From Pseudonocardia autotrophica (lineage in GTDB: Bacteria > Actinomycetota > Actinomycetes > Mycobacteriales > Pseudonocardiaceae): 64,000 nt of DNA. Position numbers and translations under genes: made by a program. The notes under the pieces are model-generated. The model had not been told where the DNA came from and made no database searches. It saw only the letters and a program-made list of their open reading frames with translations. The first letter of the stretch is position 1, and every line of letters starts with the position of its first letter. This document shows positions 8,260-16,463 of this stretch, one piece after another. Location of the stretch: the NCBI RefSeq assembly GCF_003945385.1, contig NZ_AP018920.1, positions 5,270,001 through 5,334,000 of the forward strand, written 5' to 3'.

Positions 8260-8856
8260 ATGCCGATGACGCAAGAAACTGGCGAGCTGGACGGCCTGGT
8301 GCGCAACCGGCTCCGCGCACTGCGCGTCGCCCACGGGTGGTCACTGGACGAGCTGGCCTCGCGCGCGAACATGAGCCCGTCCTCGCTGAGCCGGATCGAG
8401 ACCGGCCGCCGCCGCCTCGCCCTGGACCAGCTCGTCACACTCGCCAGAGCTCTGGACACCTCGCTGGACCAGCTCGTCGAGGCCGCCGACGAGAACGTCG
8501 TGAGCAGCCCGATGATCGAGGGCAGCCACAGTCAGCGCCGCTGGTCGATCGCAGCCAAGCCGGACCTGACGGTCGTGCGCCGCCGGATCACCGACCCGCC
8601 CCCGGAGAACACCGCCCGGCTCCGGGCCCACTCCGGCCACGAGTGGTTCGTCGTCCTGTCCGGCACGGCGATCCTCGCGCTCGGGGAGCGACGCCTGCGG
8701 GTCGAGACCAACCAGGCGGCGGAGTTCCCCACGATGCTGCCGCACGCGATCGGCAGCGCGGGCGGCCCGGTCGACGTTCTGATCGTCTTCGACCGCGACG
8801 CCCGCCGCGGACACCGCCAGGACCTCGACGAGCAACCCGCGGCCCCGACGCACTGA
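8260..8856 (+). CDS. XRE family regulator with C-terminal cupin sensor
   Basis: 198 residues. The N-terminal helix-turn-helix is VRNRLRALRVAHGWSLDELA followed by MSPSSLSRIETGRRRL (about residues 13-52). The cupin barrel holds HSGHEWFVVLSGTAILALGE and HAIGSAGGPVDVLIVF. Members of this architecture bind DNA as dimers, with the cupin sensing a small molecule. Its likely target is the divergent thioredoxin-reductase-like gene. An alternative ATG two codons downstream (8266) cannot be excluded because no ribosome site is visible for either. Confidence 0.9.
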   Translation: MPMTQETGELDGLVRNRLRALRVAHGWSLDELASRANMSPSSLSRIETGRRRLALDQLVTLARALDTSLDQLVEAADENVVSSPMIEGSHSQRRWSIAAKPDLTVVRRRITDPPPENTARLRAHSGHEWFVVLSGTAILALGERRLRVETNQAAEFPTMLPHAIGSAGGPVDVLIVFDRDARRGHRQDLDEQPAAPTH

Positions 8857-8962
8857 CCGGCCGGGCGTCCCGGGTGCCCGGTCCGCAACCCGGCATCGAC
8901 ATCCCTTGCCGTTCCCGCAATACGGTGTGCACCACAGGCATGTACTGGTTAGCGTCGCGGCC

Positions 8963-9826
8963 ATGACCGGTAGCGCACGTTCCGACCACGACTCCCCGCA
9001 CGGCACCCCCCACGACGACCCGCACGGCCACGACGTCGGCGAGATACTCGATCTCGACGCCGACCTGCTGGGCGAGCAGATCGCCGCGATCGTCGCATCG
9101 CTGCCGGTGCGCACGGCCCCCGTGCGGATCGTCGACCTGGGCGCCGGCACCGGCGCGGGCACCTTCGCCCTGCTGGAGCGGTTCCCCGACGCCCGGGTGG
9201 TCGCCGTCGACGCCTCCGCCGAACACCTGCGGCGACTGCAGCACAAGGCCGAGCAGGCGGGGGTGAGCGATCGCGTCAAGACGGTCCGGGCCGATCTGAA
9301 CGGCGCATGGCCCGATCTCGCACCCGCCGACCTGGTGTGGGCCTCGGCCTCGCTGCACCACCTGAGCGACCCGTCGGCGGCCCTGGAGCGGGTTCGCGCA
9401 CTGCTGACCCCCGACGGCCTGCTCGCCGTCCTGGAACTCGCCGGGCCGCCTCGGTTCCTGCCGGCGGATGTGCCGGTCGAGCGCCCCGGCCTGGAGGATC
9501 GCTGCCACGACGCCGCCGATCGGCGCGTGAACGCGCACGTGCCGCACCGCGGAGCGGACTGGGGCCCCGTCATCGCCGCGGCGGGCTACACGATCGAGAG
9601 CGACCGCACCCTGACCGTCGACAACCCCCGGCCACCGGCCGGCGTCGTCGGCCGCTACGCGCTGCTCGTCCTGGGTGGCATGCGACGGGCGCTGGCCGAC
9701 GATCTGCCGGCCGCCGACCTCGCCGCACTCGACAGGCTCCTCGACGACGGCGACCCCGCCGCAGTCACCCGGCGCGACGATCTCGTCGTCCGCACCACCC
9801 GCTCCGTGCTGCTCGCCCGCCCGTGA
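8963..9826 (+). CDS. Class I SAM-dependent methyltransferase
   Basis: 287 residues. After a His-rich leader (HDSPHGTPHDDPHGHDVGE) comes the Rossmann methyltransferase core: VRIVDLGAGTGAGTFALLE (motif I), ARVVAVDASAEHLRRLQ (acidic residue of motif II) and ADLVWASASLHHLSDP (motif IV/post-II). It transfers a methyl group from S-adenosylmethionine; the acceptor is unknown. The ATG at 8963 is close to TACTGGTTAGC, a possible -10 region, with no clear ribosome site, so it may be leaderless. It converges on the MocR gene with 13 bases between stop codons. The histidine-rich leader is unusual and could bind metal. Confidence 0.87.
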   Translation: MTGSARSDHDSPHGTPHDDPHGHDVGEILDLDADLLGEQIAAIVASLPVRTAPVRIVDLGAGTGAGTFALLERFPDARVVAVDASAEHLRRLQHKAEQAGVSDRVKTVRADLNGAWPDLAPADLVWASASLHHLSDPSAALERVRALLTPDGLLAVLELAGPPRFLPADVPVERPGLEDRCHDAADRRVNAHVPHRGADWGPVIAAAGYTIESDRTLTVDNPRPPAGVVGRYALLVLGGMRRALADDLPAADLAALDRLLDDGDPAAVTRRDDLVVRTTRSVLLARP

Positions 9827-9839
9827 GCGGCCGGAGCGG

Positions 9840-11348
9840 TCAGCGGCGCCGGCCGAGGGCGTCGGCCAGCACCTCCACCCCGGTGCGCATGTCCGCCGGA
9901 GTCGTCCCGGCGTAGCCGAGCAGCAACGCCTGATCCTGCGGGTCGCCGATGTAGTGCGAGGACAACGGCCACACGTGCACCCCCTGGCGGAGCGCCGCGC
10001 GGGCCACCGCCCGGTCGTCACGATCGCCCTCGAGACGCGCGACCAGATGCAGGCCCCCCTTCGACGGAGCGAGATCGAGCGGGAGATCGGCGGCCTGTAC
10101 CCGGCGCACCAGATCGTGCTGGCGCTCGTCGTAGAGCACGCGCATCCTGCGCAGATGGCGGGCGAAGTGCCCCTGATCGATGAAGTCGGCGACGACCGCC
10201 TGATCGATCAGATGGGCGTGCATGTCGGCGCTCAGGTGCGCGGCGGCGAACGCGTCCACCAGCTCGGGCGGGGCGATGACGTAACCGAGCCGCAGCCCGG
10301 GGAACAGCACCTTGCTGAAGGTGCCGACGTAGATGACCCGGTGCAGCGGGTCGATGGCGGCCAGCGCGGCGTGCGGCCTGCCCACGTACCGGAACTCGGC
10401 GTCGTAGTCGTCCTCGACGATCCACGCGTCGTGGTCGTTCGCCCAGTCGATGAGCGACAACCTGCGCGGTAGCGACATCGTGTGTCCCAGCGGGAACTGG
10501 TGCGACGGGGTCACCACGGCCAGCCGGGCTGCCGGCTCGCACCGGGTCCCGGCAGCGACGTCGAGGCCGTCGGCATCGACCGGGACCGGCACGATCCGCG
10601 CACCGGCCGAGACCAGGGCCGCGCGGGCGCCGAGGTAGCCGGGGTCCTCCAGCCACGCGGCGTCACCGGGATCGAGCAGCATCCGGGCACAGAACTCCAG
10701 CGCCTGCTGCGATCCGGTCGTGATCAGGACCTGGTCGGCGGTGCAGTGCACCCCGCGCGCCGTGCCGATGTAGCCCGCGATCGCCTCCCGCAGCGGCCGG
10801 TAACCGACCGGGTCGTCGTAGCGCATCAGCTGCGGCGCCGACCGGTGGAACCGGGACGCCTGCAGCTTCGCCCAGGTCTCGAACGGGAAGGCGTCCAGCG
10901 CGGGGAGACCGATCAGGAACGACGTGCCGCGCGGCCTGCTGCCCAGCACCGCGGGCAGCGGCACCCGCCGGGTCCGCACCAGCCGCTCCCCCCGGGCCGA
11001 CAGCCGGGCCCGCGGCGCCGCCGCGGTCGACCGCGGACCGGCGGCAGGCTCCGCGGTGGTCATCTGCTCGGGCAGGATCCGGGCGACGTAGGTCCCCGAT
11101 CCCTGCCGGCCGTCGATGTATCCCTCGGACCGGAGCTGGTCGAAGGCCGCGAGCACGGTGTTACGCGACAGGCCAGTCTCCTCGGCGAGCGAGCGACTGG
11201 GGGGAAGACGGGTTCCGGCCGCGAACTGCCCGCTCAGGATGGCGGTACGGAGCTGCTCGTACAACGCCTTGTACGCCGGCACGGGGCCCGCGCCGCCGGC
11301 AGCGGTCAGGTGCCCGTCGCCCTCCGGGGTGTTACCGACAGGTCTCAC
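9840..11348 (-). CDS. MocR family regulator (GntR HTH fused to aminotransferase domain)
   Basis: 502 residues. The N-terminal GntR winged helix (YKALYEQLRTAILSGQFAAG, SRNTVLAAFDQLRSEGYI) is joined to a fold-type I aminotransferase-like domain with the PLP-lysine motif GTFSKVLFPGLRLGYV. MocR/PdxR proteins use PLP or its aldimines as effectors and act on divergent genes. The GTG at 11348 is chosen because GGGAGCC sits 5 bases upstream. Divergent from it is the ABM/zinc-ribbon gene. Sixty bases ending at its start codon recur in front of an orphan start at 16274. Confidence 0.92.
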   Translation of the reverse strand: MRPVGNTPEGDGHLTAAGGAGPVPAYKALYEQLRTAILSGQFAAGTRLPPSRSLAEETGLSRNTVLAAFDQLRSEGYIDGRQGSGTYVARILPEQMTTAEPAAGPRSTAAAPRARLSARGERLVRTRRVPLPAVLGSRPRGTSFLIGLPALDAFPFETWAKLQASRFHRSAPQLMRYDDPVGYRPLREAIAGYIGTARGVHCTADQVLITTGSQQALEFCARMLLDPGDAAWLEDPGYLGARAALVSAGARIVPVPVDADGLDVAAGTRCEPAARLAVVTPSHQFPLGHTMSLPRRLSLIDWANDHDAWIVEDDYDAEFRYVGRPHAALAAIDPLHRVIYVGTFSKVLFPGLRLGYVIAPPELVDAFAAAHLSADMHAHLIDQAVVADFIDQGHFARHLRRMRVLYDERQHDLVRRVQAADLPLDLAPSKGGLHLVARLEGDRDDRAVARAALRQGVHVWPLSSHYIGDPQDQALLLGYAGTTPADMRTGVEVLADALGRRR

Positions 11349-11405
11349 GTGGCTCCCTTGCCCACTCGTGAATTGGCTCTGGCGAACCCATGAGTGAACG
11401 CTAAT
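11346..11405 (-). promoter_or_regulatory. MocR promoter/leader, copy 1 of a dispersed 60-base element
   Basis: On the minus strand this reads ATTAGC, 15 variable bases, CGCCAGAGCCAATTC, then a ribosome site and CCACGTG ending at the start codon. The same arrangement with identical total length occurs on the plus strand at 16217-16276. The invariant 15-mer is a good candidate for a MocR half-site or core promoter. Confidence 0.6.
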
Positions 11406-11535
11406 CTCAGGAACCAACCGGTGGCCAGAAAAACACTCAGAATGTCATCGACCCGCAACACGGCACCGCCGCATGCGGGCGCCCGCCGGTCGATTCCCGA
11501 CGACGTCGCCACCCATCTCGAGGAGATCCGAAACC

Positions 11536-12069
11536 GTGCCCATCTACCTCAGCATGCAACGTGTCCGATTCTCCAGCCCGGACGCCTACGAGAAGTTCAA
11601 GGTGGTCTTCGGCGACACCCGCCACCACCTGATGCAGCTCCCGGGATTCCTGCACCTGACCTGGTGGGAGCACCCCGACGACCGGAGCTGGTACAACGAG
11701 TGCAGCTTCTGGACCAGCAAGGAAGCGCTCTACGACTGGCACACCGACACCTACCACAAGCACGCGAAGGCCTGGGCGGCCAACGGCGCGATCATGGAAG
11801 ACATCATCACGAACTTCGAACTGGTCGGAACGCGGCTGCTGCGCATCTGTCCCTGCTGTAACGAATTGCAGGACAAGAAGTACGAACTCGCCCAGGAACA
11901 GGCCGTACTGCGTGAGCAGTGCCCCAAGTGCGGTTTCCATTTCCCGTACATGACCGAACAGCCGTCGAGCTTCGCGGTGTTCAAGGACGTCCCGCTCGAC
12001 CAGCTCGACGGTCCCTCGAACGGCGGCAGCGCCGAGGCCGGCACGGAGCAGGAGCCCGCGCGGTCCTGA
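11536..12069 (+). CDS. ABM-domain protein with C-terminal zinc ribbon
   Basis: 177 residues from the GTG at 11536, which has AGGAGA nine bases upstream. The N-terminal 95 residues look like an antibiotic-biosynthesis-monooxygenase (dimeric ferredoxin-like barrel) domain: YLSMQRVRFSSPDAYEKF, LPGFLHLTWWEHPDDRSW, SKEALYDWHTDTYHKHAKAW. The C-terminal part carries C105-P-C107-C108 and C129-P-K-C132, a probable zinc ribbon, followed by an acidic tail. ABM proteins are often cofactor-free oxygenases or isomerases; the metal-binding add-on is not usual. It is divergent from MocR and followed by a strong terminator. The fusion is seen in the sequence; the function is not known. Confidence 0.8.
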   Translation: MPIYLSMQRVRFSSPDAYEKFKVVFGDTRHHLMQLPGFLHLTWWEHPDDRSWYNECSFWTSKEALYDWHTDTYHKHAKAWAANGAIMEDIITNFELVGTRLLRICPCCNELQDKKYELAQEQAVLREQCPKCGFHFPYMTEQPSSFAVFKDVPLDQLDGPSNGGSAEAGTEQEPARS

Positions 12070-12101
12070 CGGTCCCGACACCGAGCCGGGCGCCGGAGAC
12101 A

Positions 12102-12139
12102 GGTCTGCTGCCGGTCCGCGAACGGACCGGCAGCAGACC
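12102..12139. terminator. Bidirectional intrinsic-type terminator
   Basis: A perfect 17-base stem, GGTCTGCTGCCGGTCCG (12102-12118) with its complement at 12123-12139, is closed by the tetraloop CGAA. It lies between the converging ABM and half-cupin genes. Confidence 0.85.
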
Positions 12140-12140
12140 G

Positions 12141-12590
12141 TCACTCCGGAAGCCGGTCCGTGGTGATCACCCAGAGCTTCTTGGTGAACGACCCCTTCGA
12201 CGTCCAGGTGATGTGCTGGCCCGAGTTGAGACCGATCAGGTCGCCCGCACGGTAGTTCGTCACCCGCCCGGACTCGGTCTCGCGGACCTCGACCTCCCCC
12301 TCCAGCAGCAGGATCGTCTCGTGACCCAGCACCCCCGTGTACGGCGTCCGCAGCGTGCCGTCCGGGTCGGTGTCCGAGCCGGCGATCCCCTTGCCCGAGC
12401 GCCACATCCCGCTCAGGTGCGTGCCGGTGGAGCCGCCCTCCCGGATGAAGAACAGCTCCCCCGCCACCTGCGGCCCCTCGGCGGGCTCGGTGAAGTGGTA
12501 CTCGGACCACTCCTGCGGGTTGTCGTTGTGGTTGACGACCGTGACCTTCGTCGGCGCGGCGGGGTTCACGTCGGTGCCGTCCCAGATCAC
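12141..12590 (-). CDS. Single cupin protein, probably half of a former double cupin
   Basis: 149 residues from a GTG at 12590. It aligns by eye with the C-terminal half of the double-cupin protein encoded at 13092-13934: shared text includes QVAGEL, GSTGT, GLWR/GMWR, GIAG, GDETILLLEG/GHETILLLEG, HITWTSK/PVTWTSK and KKLWVIT/KKFWVIT. The frame stays readable upstream of the GTG as RWKYWVIWD, matching FLKKFWVMWD of the paralogue, then breaks off near 12600. So it looks like the second half of a duplicated double cupin whose first half was deleted. It may still fold as a cupin_3 (DUF861-like) barrel. The ribosome site (GTGGAAG) is weak. Confidence 0.7.
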   Translation of the reverse strand: MIWDGTDVNPAAPTKVTVVNHNDNPQEWSEYHFTEPAEGPQVAGELFFIREGGSTGTHLSGMWRSGKGIAGSDTDPDGTLRTPYTGVLGHETILLLEGEVEVRETESGRVTNYRAGDLIGLNSGQHITWTSKGSFTKKLWVITTDRLPE

Positions 12591-12604
12591 CCAGTACTTC
12601 CACC

Positions 12605-12976
12605 GACCACCATCAGACAGCCGGGCACCTCCCGGTCGACCCGCAGCACGACCTGCTCGTGCAGGTGCAGGAGTTCGTGCAGGACAACCTGACCCGCCCC
12701 GGACTCGATGCCGGGTGCATCGCGCGGGAGCTCTACATCTCCACCCGCACGCTGCACCGCCTGTTCGCCCGCCACGACATGACCGTCGCCGGTTGGATCA
12801 AGGCCCGCCGTCTCGACGCGTGCCGGCGGGCGCTGTCCGCACCGGGCGGTGGCGACCTGCCGATCCACCAGGTCGCCGCGCAGCACGGCTTCACCAACGC
12901 CTCGTTCTTCAGCCGGGAGTTCACCGCGCGGTTCGGTCTGACGCCACGGGAGTGCCGGCTCCGCGCCCGCCGGTGA
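12605..12976 (+). pseudogene. AraC-type DNA-binding domain, 5'-truncated
   Basis: The readable frame begins near 12605 and gives a complete AraC/XylS DNA-binding domain: LDAGCIARELYISTRTLHRLF, VAGWIKARRLDACRRAL, HQVAAQHGFTNASFFSREF and FGLTPRECR. The usual N-terminal ligand domain of about 200 residues is absent. A GTG at 12659 could start a 105-residue stand-alone HTH. Upstream the frame runs directly into the half cupin on the opposite strand, so both genes lost their 5' parts at one junction near 12600. I treat it as a remnant, although a free AraC HTH could still bind DNA. Confidence 0.7.
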
Positions 12977-13008
12977 ACCGCCCTGCAGCCGTGGCCGGAG
13001 CACGGCGA

Positions 13009-13085
13009 GGCCCCGCAGCGGGTCCGGTGACATCACCGGATCCGCGGCGGGGCCGTTCCCCCGCCGGTGTCCGCGGCGGGGGAAC
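13009..13085. terminator. Two adjacent hairpins between converging genes
   Basis: Hairpin one pairs 13009-13030 with 13033-13054 with few mismatches. Hairpin two is a perfect 12-base stem, GTTCCCCCGCCG (13055-13066) with 13074-13085. They separate the AraC remnant (plus) from the double-cupin gene (minus), one for each direction. Confidence 0.75.
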
Positions 13086-13091
13086 CGTGGA

Positions 13092-13934
13092 TCAGGCGGT
13101 CGGCACCGCTTCGTTCGTGATGACCCAGAACTTCTTCACGTACGGGGTCTTCGAGGTCCAGGTGACCGGGGTCCCCGAGGCGAAGCCGATGACATCGCCC
13201 GCGGCGAAGTCGAACTCCTCCCCCGTCGCCTCGTTCTTGACGTGGACCTGCCCCTCGAGCAACAGGATCGTCTCGTCGCCGAGGGGAGCCGTGTAGCGGA
13301 TCGTGGCGGTGCCGTCCGGGTTGCACCCGGCGATGCCGACCCCGGTCCGCCACAGGCCGCACATGTAGGTGCCGGTGGAGCCGGTGTCGCGGATGGTGAG
13401 CAGCTCACCGGCGACCTGGCGGCCGTGCTCGGGCTCGTCCCACTCGAACGGGGTCCACTCGCCGGGCCGGTCGTCGCTGATGTGGGCGACGACGAGCTCG
13501 TCCTTCGGGGTGGCGGGGTTCGGGCTGTCCCACATCACCCAGAACTTCTTGAGGAACGGCTCGCGGATCTCCCAGTGGAGGTCGACGTGCTTGGGGTGGC
13601 TCAGGATCGTGCCGGCCGCGATCTCGTGCTTGCGGCCGGTCGCGGTCTCGGTGATCGTGGCCGACCCCTCGAGGATGACCATGGTCTCGTCGCCGAGCGG
13701 CGCGGAGTACACCACGTCGCAGGATCCGTCGGCCTCGCAGCCGGCGATCTGGTGGCCCGTCCGCCACAGGCCCGACATGAGCGACCCCGAGGTGCCCTCG
13801 GGGCGGATCACGACGACCTCGCCCTTCGCCTGCGAGCCGTGCTTGGGGTCCTCCCACTCGAACGGGGTCCACTCGCCGGCCGGGTTGAGGTTGCGGTGGC
13901 CGTGGTAGAAGGCCGTCTGAGTTGCAGCAGTCAT
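13092..13934 (-). CDS. Double-cupin domain protein (cupin_3/DUF861-like)
   Basis: 280 residues made of two similar beta-barrels, about 1-140 and 141-280. Each has GEWTPFEW, a GTSGSLMSGLWRTG/GSTGTYMCGLWRTG strand, IAGCEADG/IAGCNPDG and PLGDETMVILEG/PLGDETILLLEG. The repeat resembles ureidoglycine-type or ring-modifying cupins, but classic HxH metal ligands are not evident, so I do not assign a reaction. The ATG at 13934 has AAGGAG seven bases upstream. The aldehyde dehydrogenase lies 92 bases upstream in the same direction, and a half-size paralogue lies about 0.5 kb downstream. Confidence 0.82.
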   Translation of the reverse strand: MTAATQTAFYHGHRNLNPAGEWTPFEWEDPKHGSQAKGEVVVIRPEGTSGSLMSGLWRTGHQIAGCEADGSCDVVYSAPLGDETMVILEGSATITETATGRKHEIAAGTILSHPKHVDLHWEIREPFLKKFWVMWDSPNPATPKDELVVAHISDDRPGEWTPFEWDEPEHGRQVAGELLTIRDTGSTGTYMCGLWRTGVGIAGCNPDGTATIRYTAPLGDETILLLEGQVHVKNEATGEEFDFAAGDVIGFASGTPVTWTSKTPYVKKFWVITNEAVPTA

Positions 13935-14026
13935 CAACCTACTCCTTCGTAGATGGGTCGAAACTTGACGGAGTGCCGTCCCGGGGCGGGACCGGCACCT
14001 CGAATCCGGAGGGTGCGGACGCGGTC

Positions 14027-15555
14027 CTACAGCGGTGCGTCGACCCAGTTGGAGCCCGCACGCAGCGACGCGTCGAGGTTGACGCTCACGTGCTTGACCT
14101 GCGTGTATCCGTGGACGGCCTCGAGGCCCTCCTCACGGCCGGTGCCGGACTGCTTGTGTCCGCCGTGCGGGGTCATCGGCAGCTCGCCGAACCACTCGTT
14201 GATCATCACGCCGCCGACCTGGAGCCGGCGTGCCGTGGAGAGCAGCCGCTTGATGTCCGAGCCCAGCAGCACCGCGAACAGCCCGTAGATGCAGTCGTTG
14301 ACGGCGTCGACCAGCTCGTCCTCGGTCGTCCAGGAGTGCACCGATGCGACCGGGCCGAAGATCTCCTCGCGGGCGATCCGGGCGTCGTGGGCGACGTCGA
14401 CGAACACCGTCGGCTCCACGAAGTACCCGTCATCCCCGACGCCGTCCGGGCGTCCGCCGCCGTGGAACAGGGTGGCCTCGGACTTGCCGATCTCGATGTA
14501 CTCCCGGACCCGGTCGTACTGCTTCTTCGAGATCAGCGGTCCCATCTCGGTCCGCTGGTCGAACCCGTCGCCGACCCGGGTCGTGCTCAGCCGCGCGGTG
14601 AGCTTGGCGAGGAACTCCTCCCGGACGTCGGCATGCACGAACAACCTGGTTCCGGCGACGCAGACCTGACCGGCGTGCGAGCAGAAGCCCTGGATGGCGA
14701 GCTCGACGGCGTCGTCGAGGTCCGCATCCGGGAAGACCACCGTCGGGCTCTTCCCGCCGAGCTCCAGGTTGACCTGGGCGACGTGGTCGGCCGCCAGCTT
14801 CGCGACGGTCTTGCCGGTCTCGGTGGAGCCGGTGAAGGTGATGCCCGCGACGTCCGGGTGCGCGACCAGTGACGCTCCGGCCTCGGCGCCGAACCGGTGA
14901 CGACGTTGAACACGCCGTCCGGGAAGCCCGCCTCCTGGACCAGCTCGGCGAACTTGCACGCCGAGAGCGAGGTGTCCTCGGCCGGCTTGACGACGACGGT
15001 GTTGCCGAGCGCGAGCGCCGGGGCGATCGACCGGACCATCACCAGCAGCGGGTAGTTCCAGGGAACGATGTGCGCGGTGACGCCGAGCGGCTCGAGCAGG
15101 GTGAACGACAGCTTGTTGCCCGGTACCTCGATCGTCCGGCCGCCGACCTTGTCGGCGAGACCGGCCCAGTACTCGAGCCAGAGCGGAATGGCCGCGACCA
15201 GGTCCTGTGCCTTCGACAGGTAGTGCCCCGAGTCGAGCGCCTCGATCCGGGCGAGCTCGTCGGCGTGTTCGGTGACCAGCCCCGCCAGGGTCCGCAGCAG
15301 GCCTGCCCGGGCGATCGCGTCGGTGAACTGCCACTCGACCGCGACCCGCTTGGCGGCCGCCACGGCGCGGTCGACATCGGTGCCGTCGGCGCGCGGAATC
15401 TCCGCGATGGTGCGGCCGGTGTTCGGGTCGACCGTCGGGAACGTTGCCCCGGCGGTCGCGGGGCCGAACCGGCCGTCGATGAACAGCGCGGCCGGGCCGG
15501 TGGTGCGCGCGTCCGAGTCGAGCGTGAGGGCGTGTCGCACGCTGGCGAGGGACAT
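14027..15555 (-). pseudogene. NAD(P)-dependent aldehyde dehydrogenase with a frameshift
   Basis: An ALDH of normal length (about 509 codons) split by a one-base loss at 14890/14891. The N-terminal part reads from the ATG at 15555 (AGGAGG 4-9 bases upstream) through PWNYPLLVMVRSIAPALALG and stops making sense after FNVVTGS. In the next frame the text resumes at GAEAGASLVAHPDVAGITFTG and continues with LELGGKSP (glutamate motif), GQVCVAGTR (catalytic cysteine) and a normal C-terminus. Adding one base in GGTTC/GGCGCC restores VTGSGAEAG. It is either a recent inactivation or a sequencing/assembly error; everything else is intact. An operator-like TCCTGGATCC site lies about 200 bases upstream. Confidence 0.85.
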
Positions 15556-15948
15556 CTGTCCTCCTGGTGATGGCGGCGGAGTTGCCGGTGGCGAATGTGA
15601 GCGGTGTGGCGAGGACTCCCCATCCCGGCCGGTCGCGCGGCCTTGGCCGGAATGGATGGCGTAGTCGTCGCCCACGCCTCTCCGAGGCCCGGATCGAGCG
15701 GACACGCACGATCTCGGGGCTTTTCGGAGATCTGGGTTATGAATCCAGTCTCCTGGATCCCGGATGTGACCGTAGCCACATCCCGATATGATCGTCAACA
15801 TCTTGCTACGAGCTGAAATTCAGTGCCGAGACGAACCGGCCACTACACACATGCTGGTCGAGGACTCGTGGAGCTCCGCCACCGAGACCCGGGAGATGCG
15901 GCGAGGACTGCGACAGCAGGAGCCCACCTCGGCGACGCGGCCGACCGC
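15556..15948. promoter_or_regulatory. Control region with TCCTGGATCC site
   Basis: 393 bases without a convincing gene. TCCTGGATCC is at 15751-15760, preceded by ATCCAGTC, and GGATGTG-N8-CACATCC is an inverted repeat at 15762-15783. The stretch from 15720 to 15815 is AT-richer than its surroundings and is the likely promoter for the aldehyde dehydrogenase on the minus strand. Confidence 0.6.
15751..15760. promoter_or_regulatory. Putative GntR operator 1
   Basis: TCCTGGATCC within ATCCAGTC-TCCTGGATCC. It shares its 5' extension (ATCCAG, one variable base, C) with the sites at 16874 and 20118. It lies upstream of the aldehyde dehydrogenase. Confidence 0.6.
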
Positions 15949-16089
15949 TCACACCGGGACGGGGCGTCGGCCTTCCACGGTGTCTCCGATCTTGATCTTG
16001 CCCTGAGTGACGGCGGGGATCACGTCGGACGCCCCGAAGGCGTCCGGGCCGGCGAACCGCTCGTCCTGCATGCCCGGGTGGGTCGGCAC
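15949..16089 (-). CDS. Small unidentified protein, 46 residues
   Basis: GTG at 16089, with GAAGGGAGG six to fourteen bases upstream, opens a 46-residue frame that begins VPTHPGMQDERFAGPDAFGA and ends KIGDTVEGRRPVPV, then TGA at 15949. Forty-two of the 46 third positions are G or C, and the ribosome site is well placed, so translation is plausible. I do not recognise the family. It could be an intact small protein or the start of a larger gene that was cut. It is divergent from the orphan MocR-like leader at 16217-16276, the same arrangement as the ABM gene beside the intact MocR gene. Confidence 0.5.
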   Translation of the reverse strand: MPTHPGMQDERFAGPDAFGASDVIPAVTQGKIKIGDTVEGRRPVPV

Positions 16090-16463
16090 GACAGCCTCCC
16101 TTCGTGGTGGGTGGGCGGCAAGCCCGGCGGTGTCGCGACGACACCCGGGGCGCCGCTCGATCGTGCGGATGCTGCCACCGAGCCGTCGTTCATGGACGGC
16201 CTGTTGGTTCCCTCACATTAGCCAAGCCGGCCAGGTACGCCAGAGCCAATTCGGGGCCGAGCGAGGGAGCCACGTGAGATCTGTTCGCAACATGGCCGGC
16301 GACAGTGCGGCCCGGACGACCACGACGGAGCGTCCACCCACGAGGCGCTCCGCGAACAGCGCCGGACGAACGTCCGCCCCGGCCCCGGACACGGAGCGGC
16401 CCGCCGGAGAGCCCGGGCCCCGCAGCCCCCGGACCCGAGCGACAGGTCTCCACCGACCGTCGG
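16090..16463 (+). pseudogene. Orphan MocR-type leader and start, no surviving body
   Basis: Bases 16217-16276 reproduce the MocR promoter and leader at 11405-11346: ATTAGC, 15 bases, CGCCAGAGCCAATTC, GAGGGAGCC, then CACGTGAGA with the GTG at 16274. The next codons (VRSVRNMAG) resemble the first residues of the intact regulator (VRPVGNTPEG). The open frame then continues to 16552 as arginine/proline/serine-rich text with no GntR or aminotransferase motif. I infer a second MocR gene reduced to its control region. The rest of this 374-base gap shows nothing recognisable. Confidence 0.5.
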
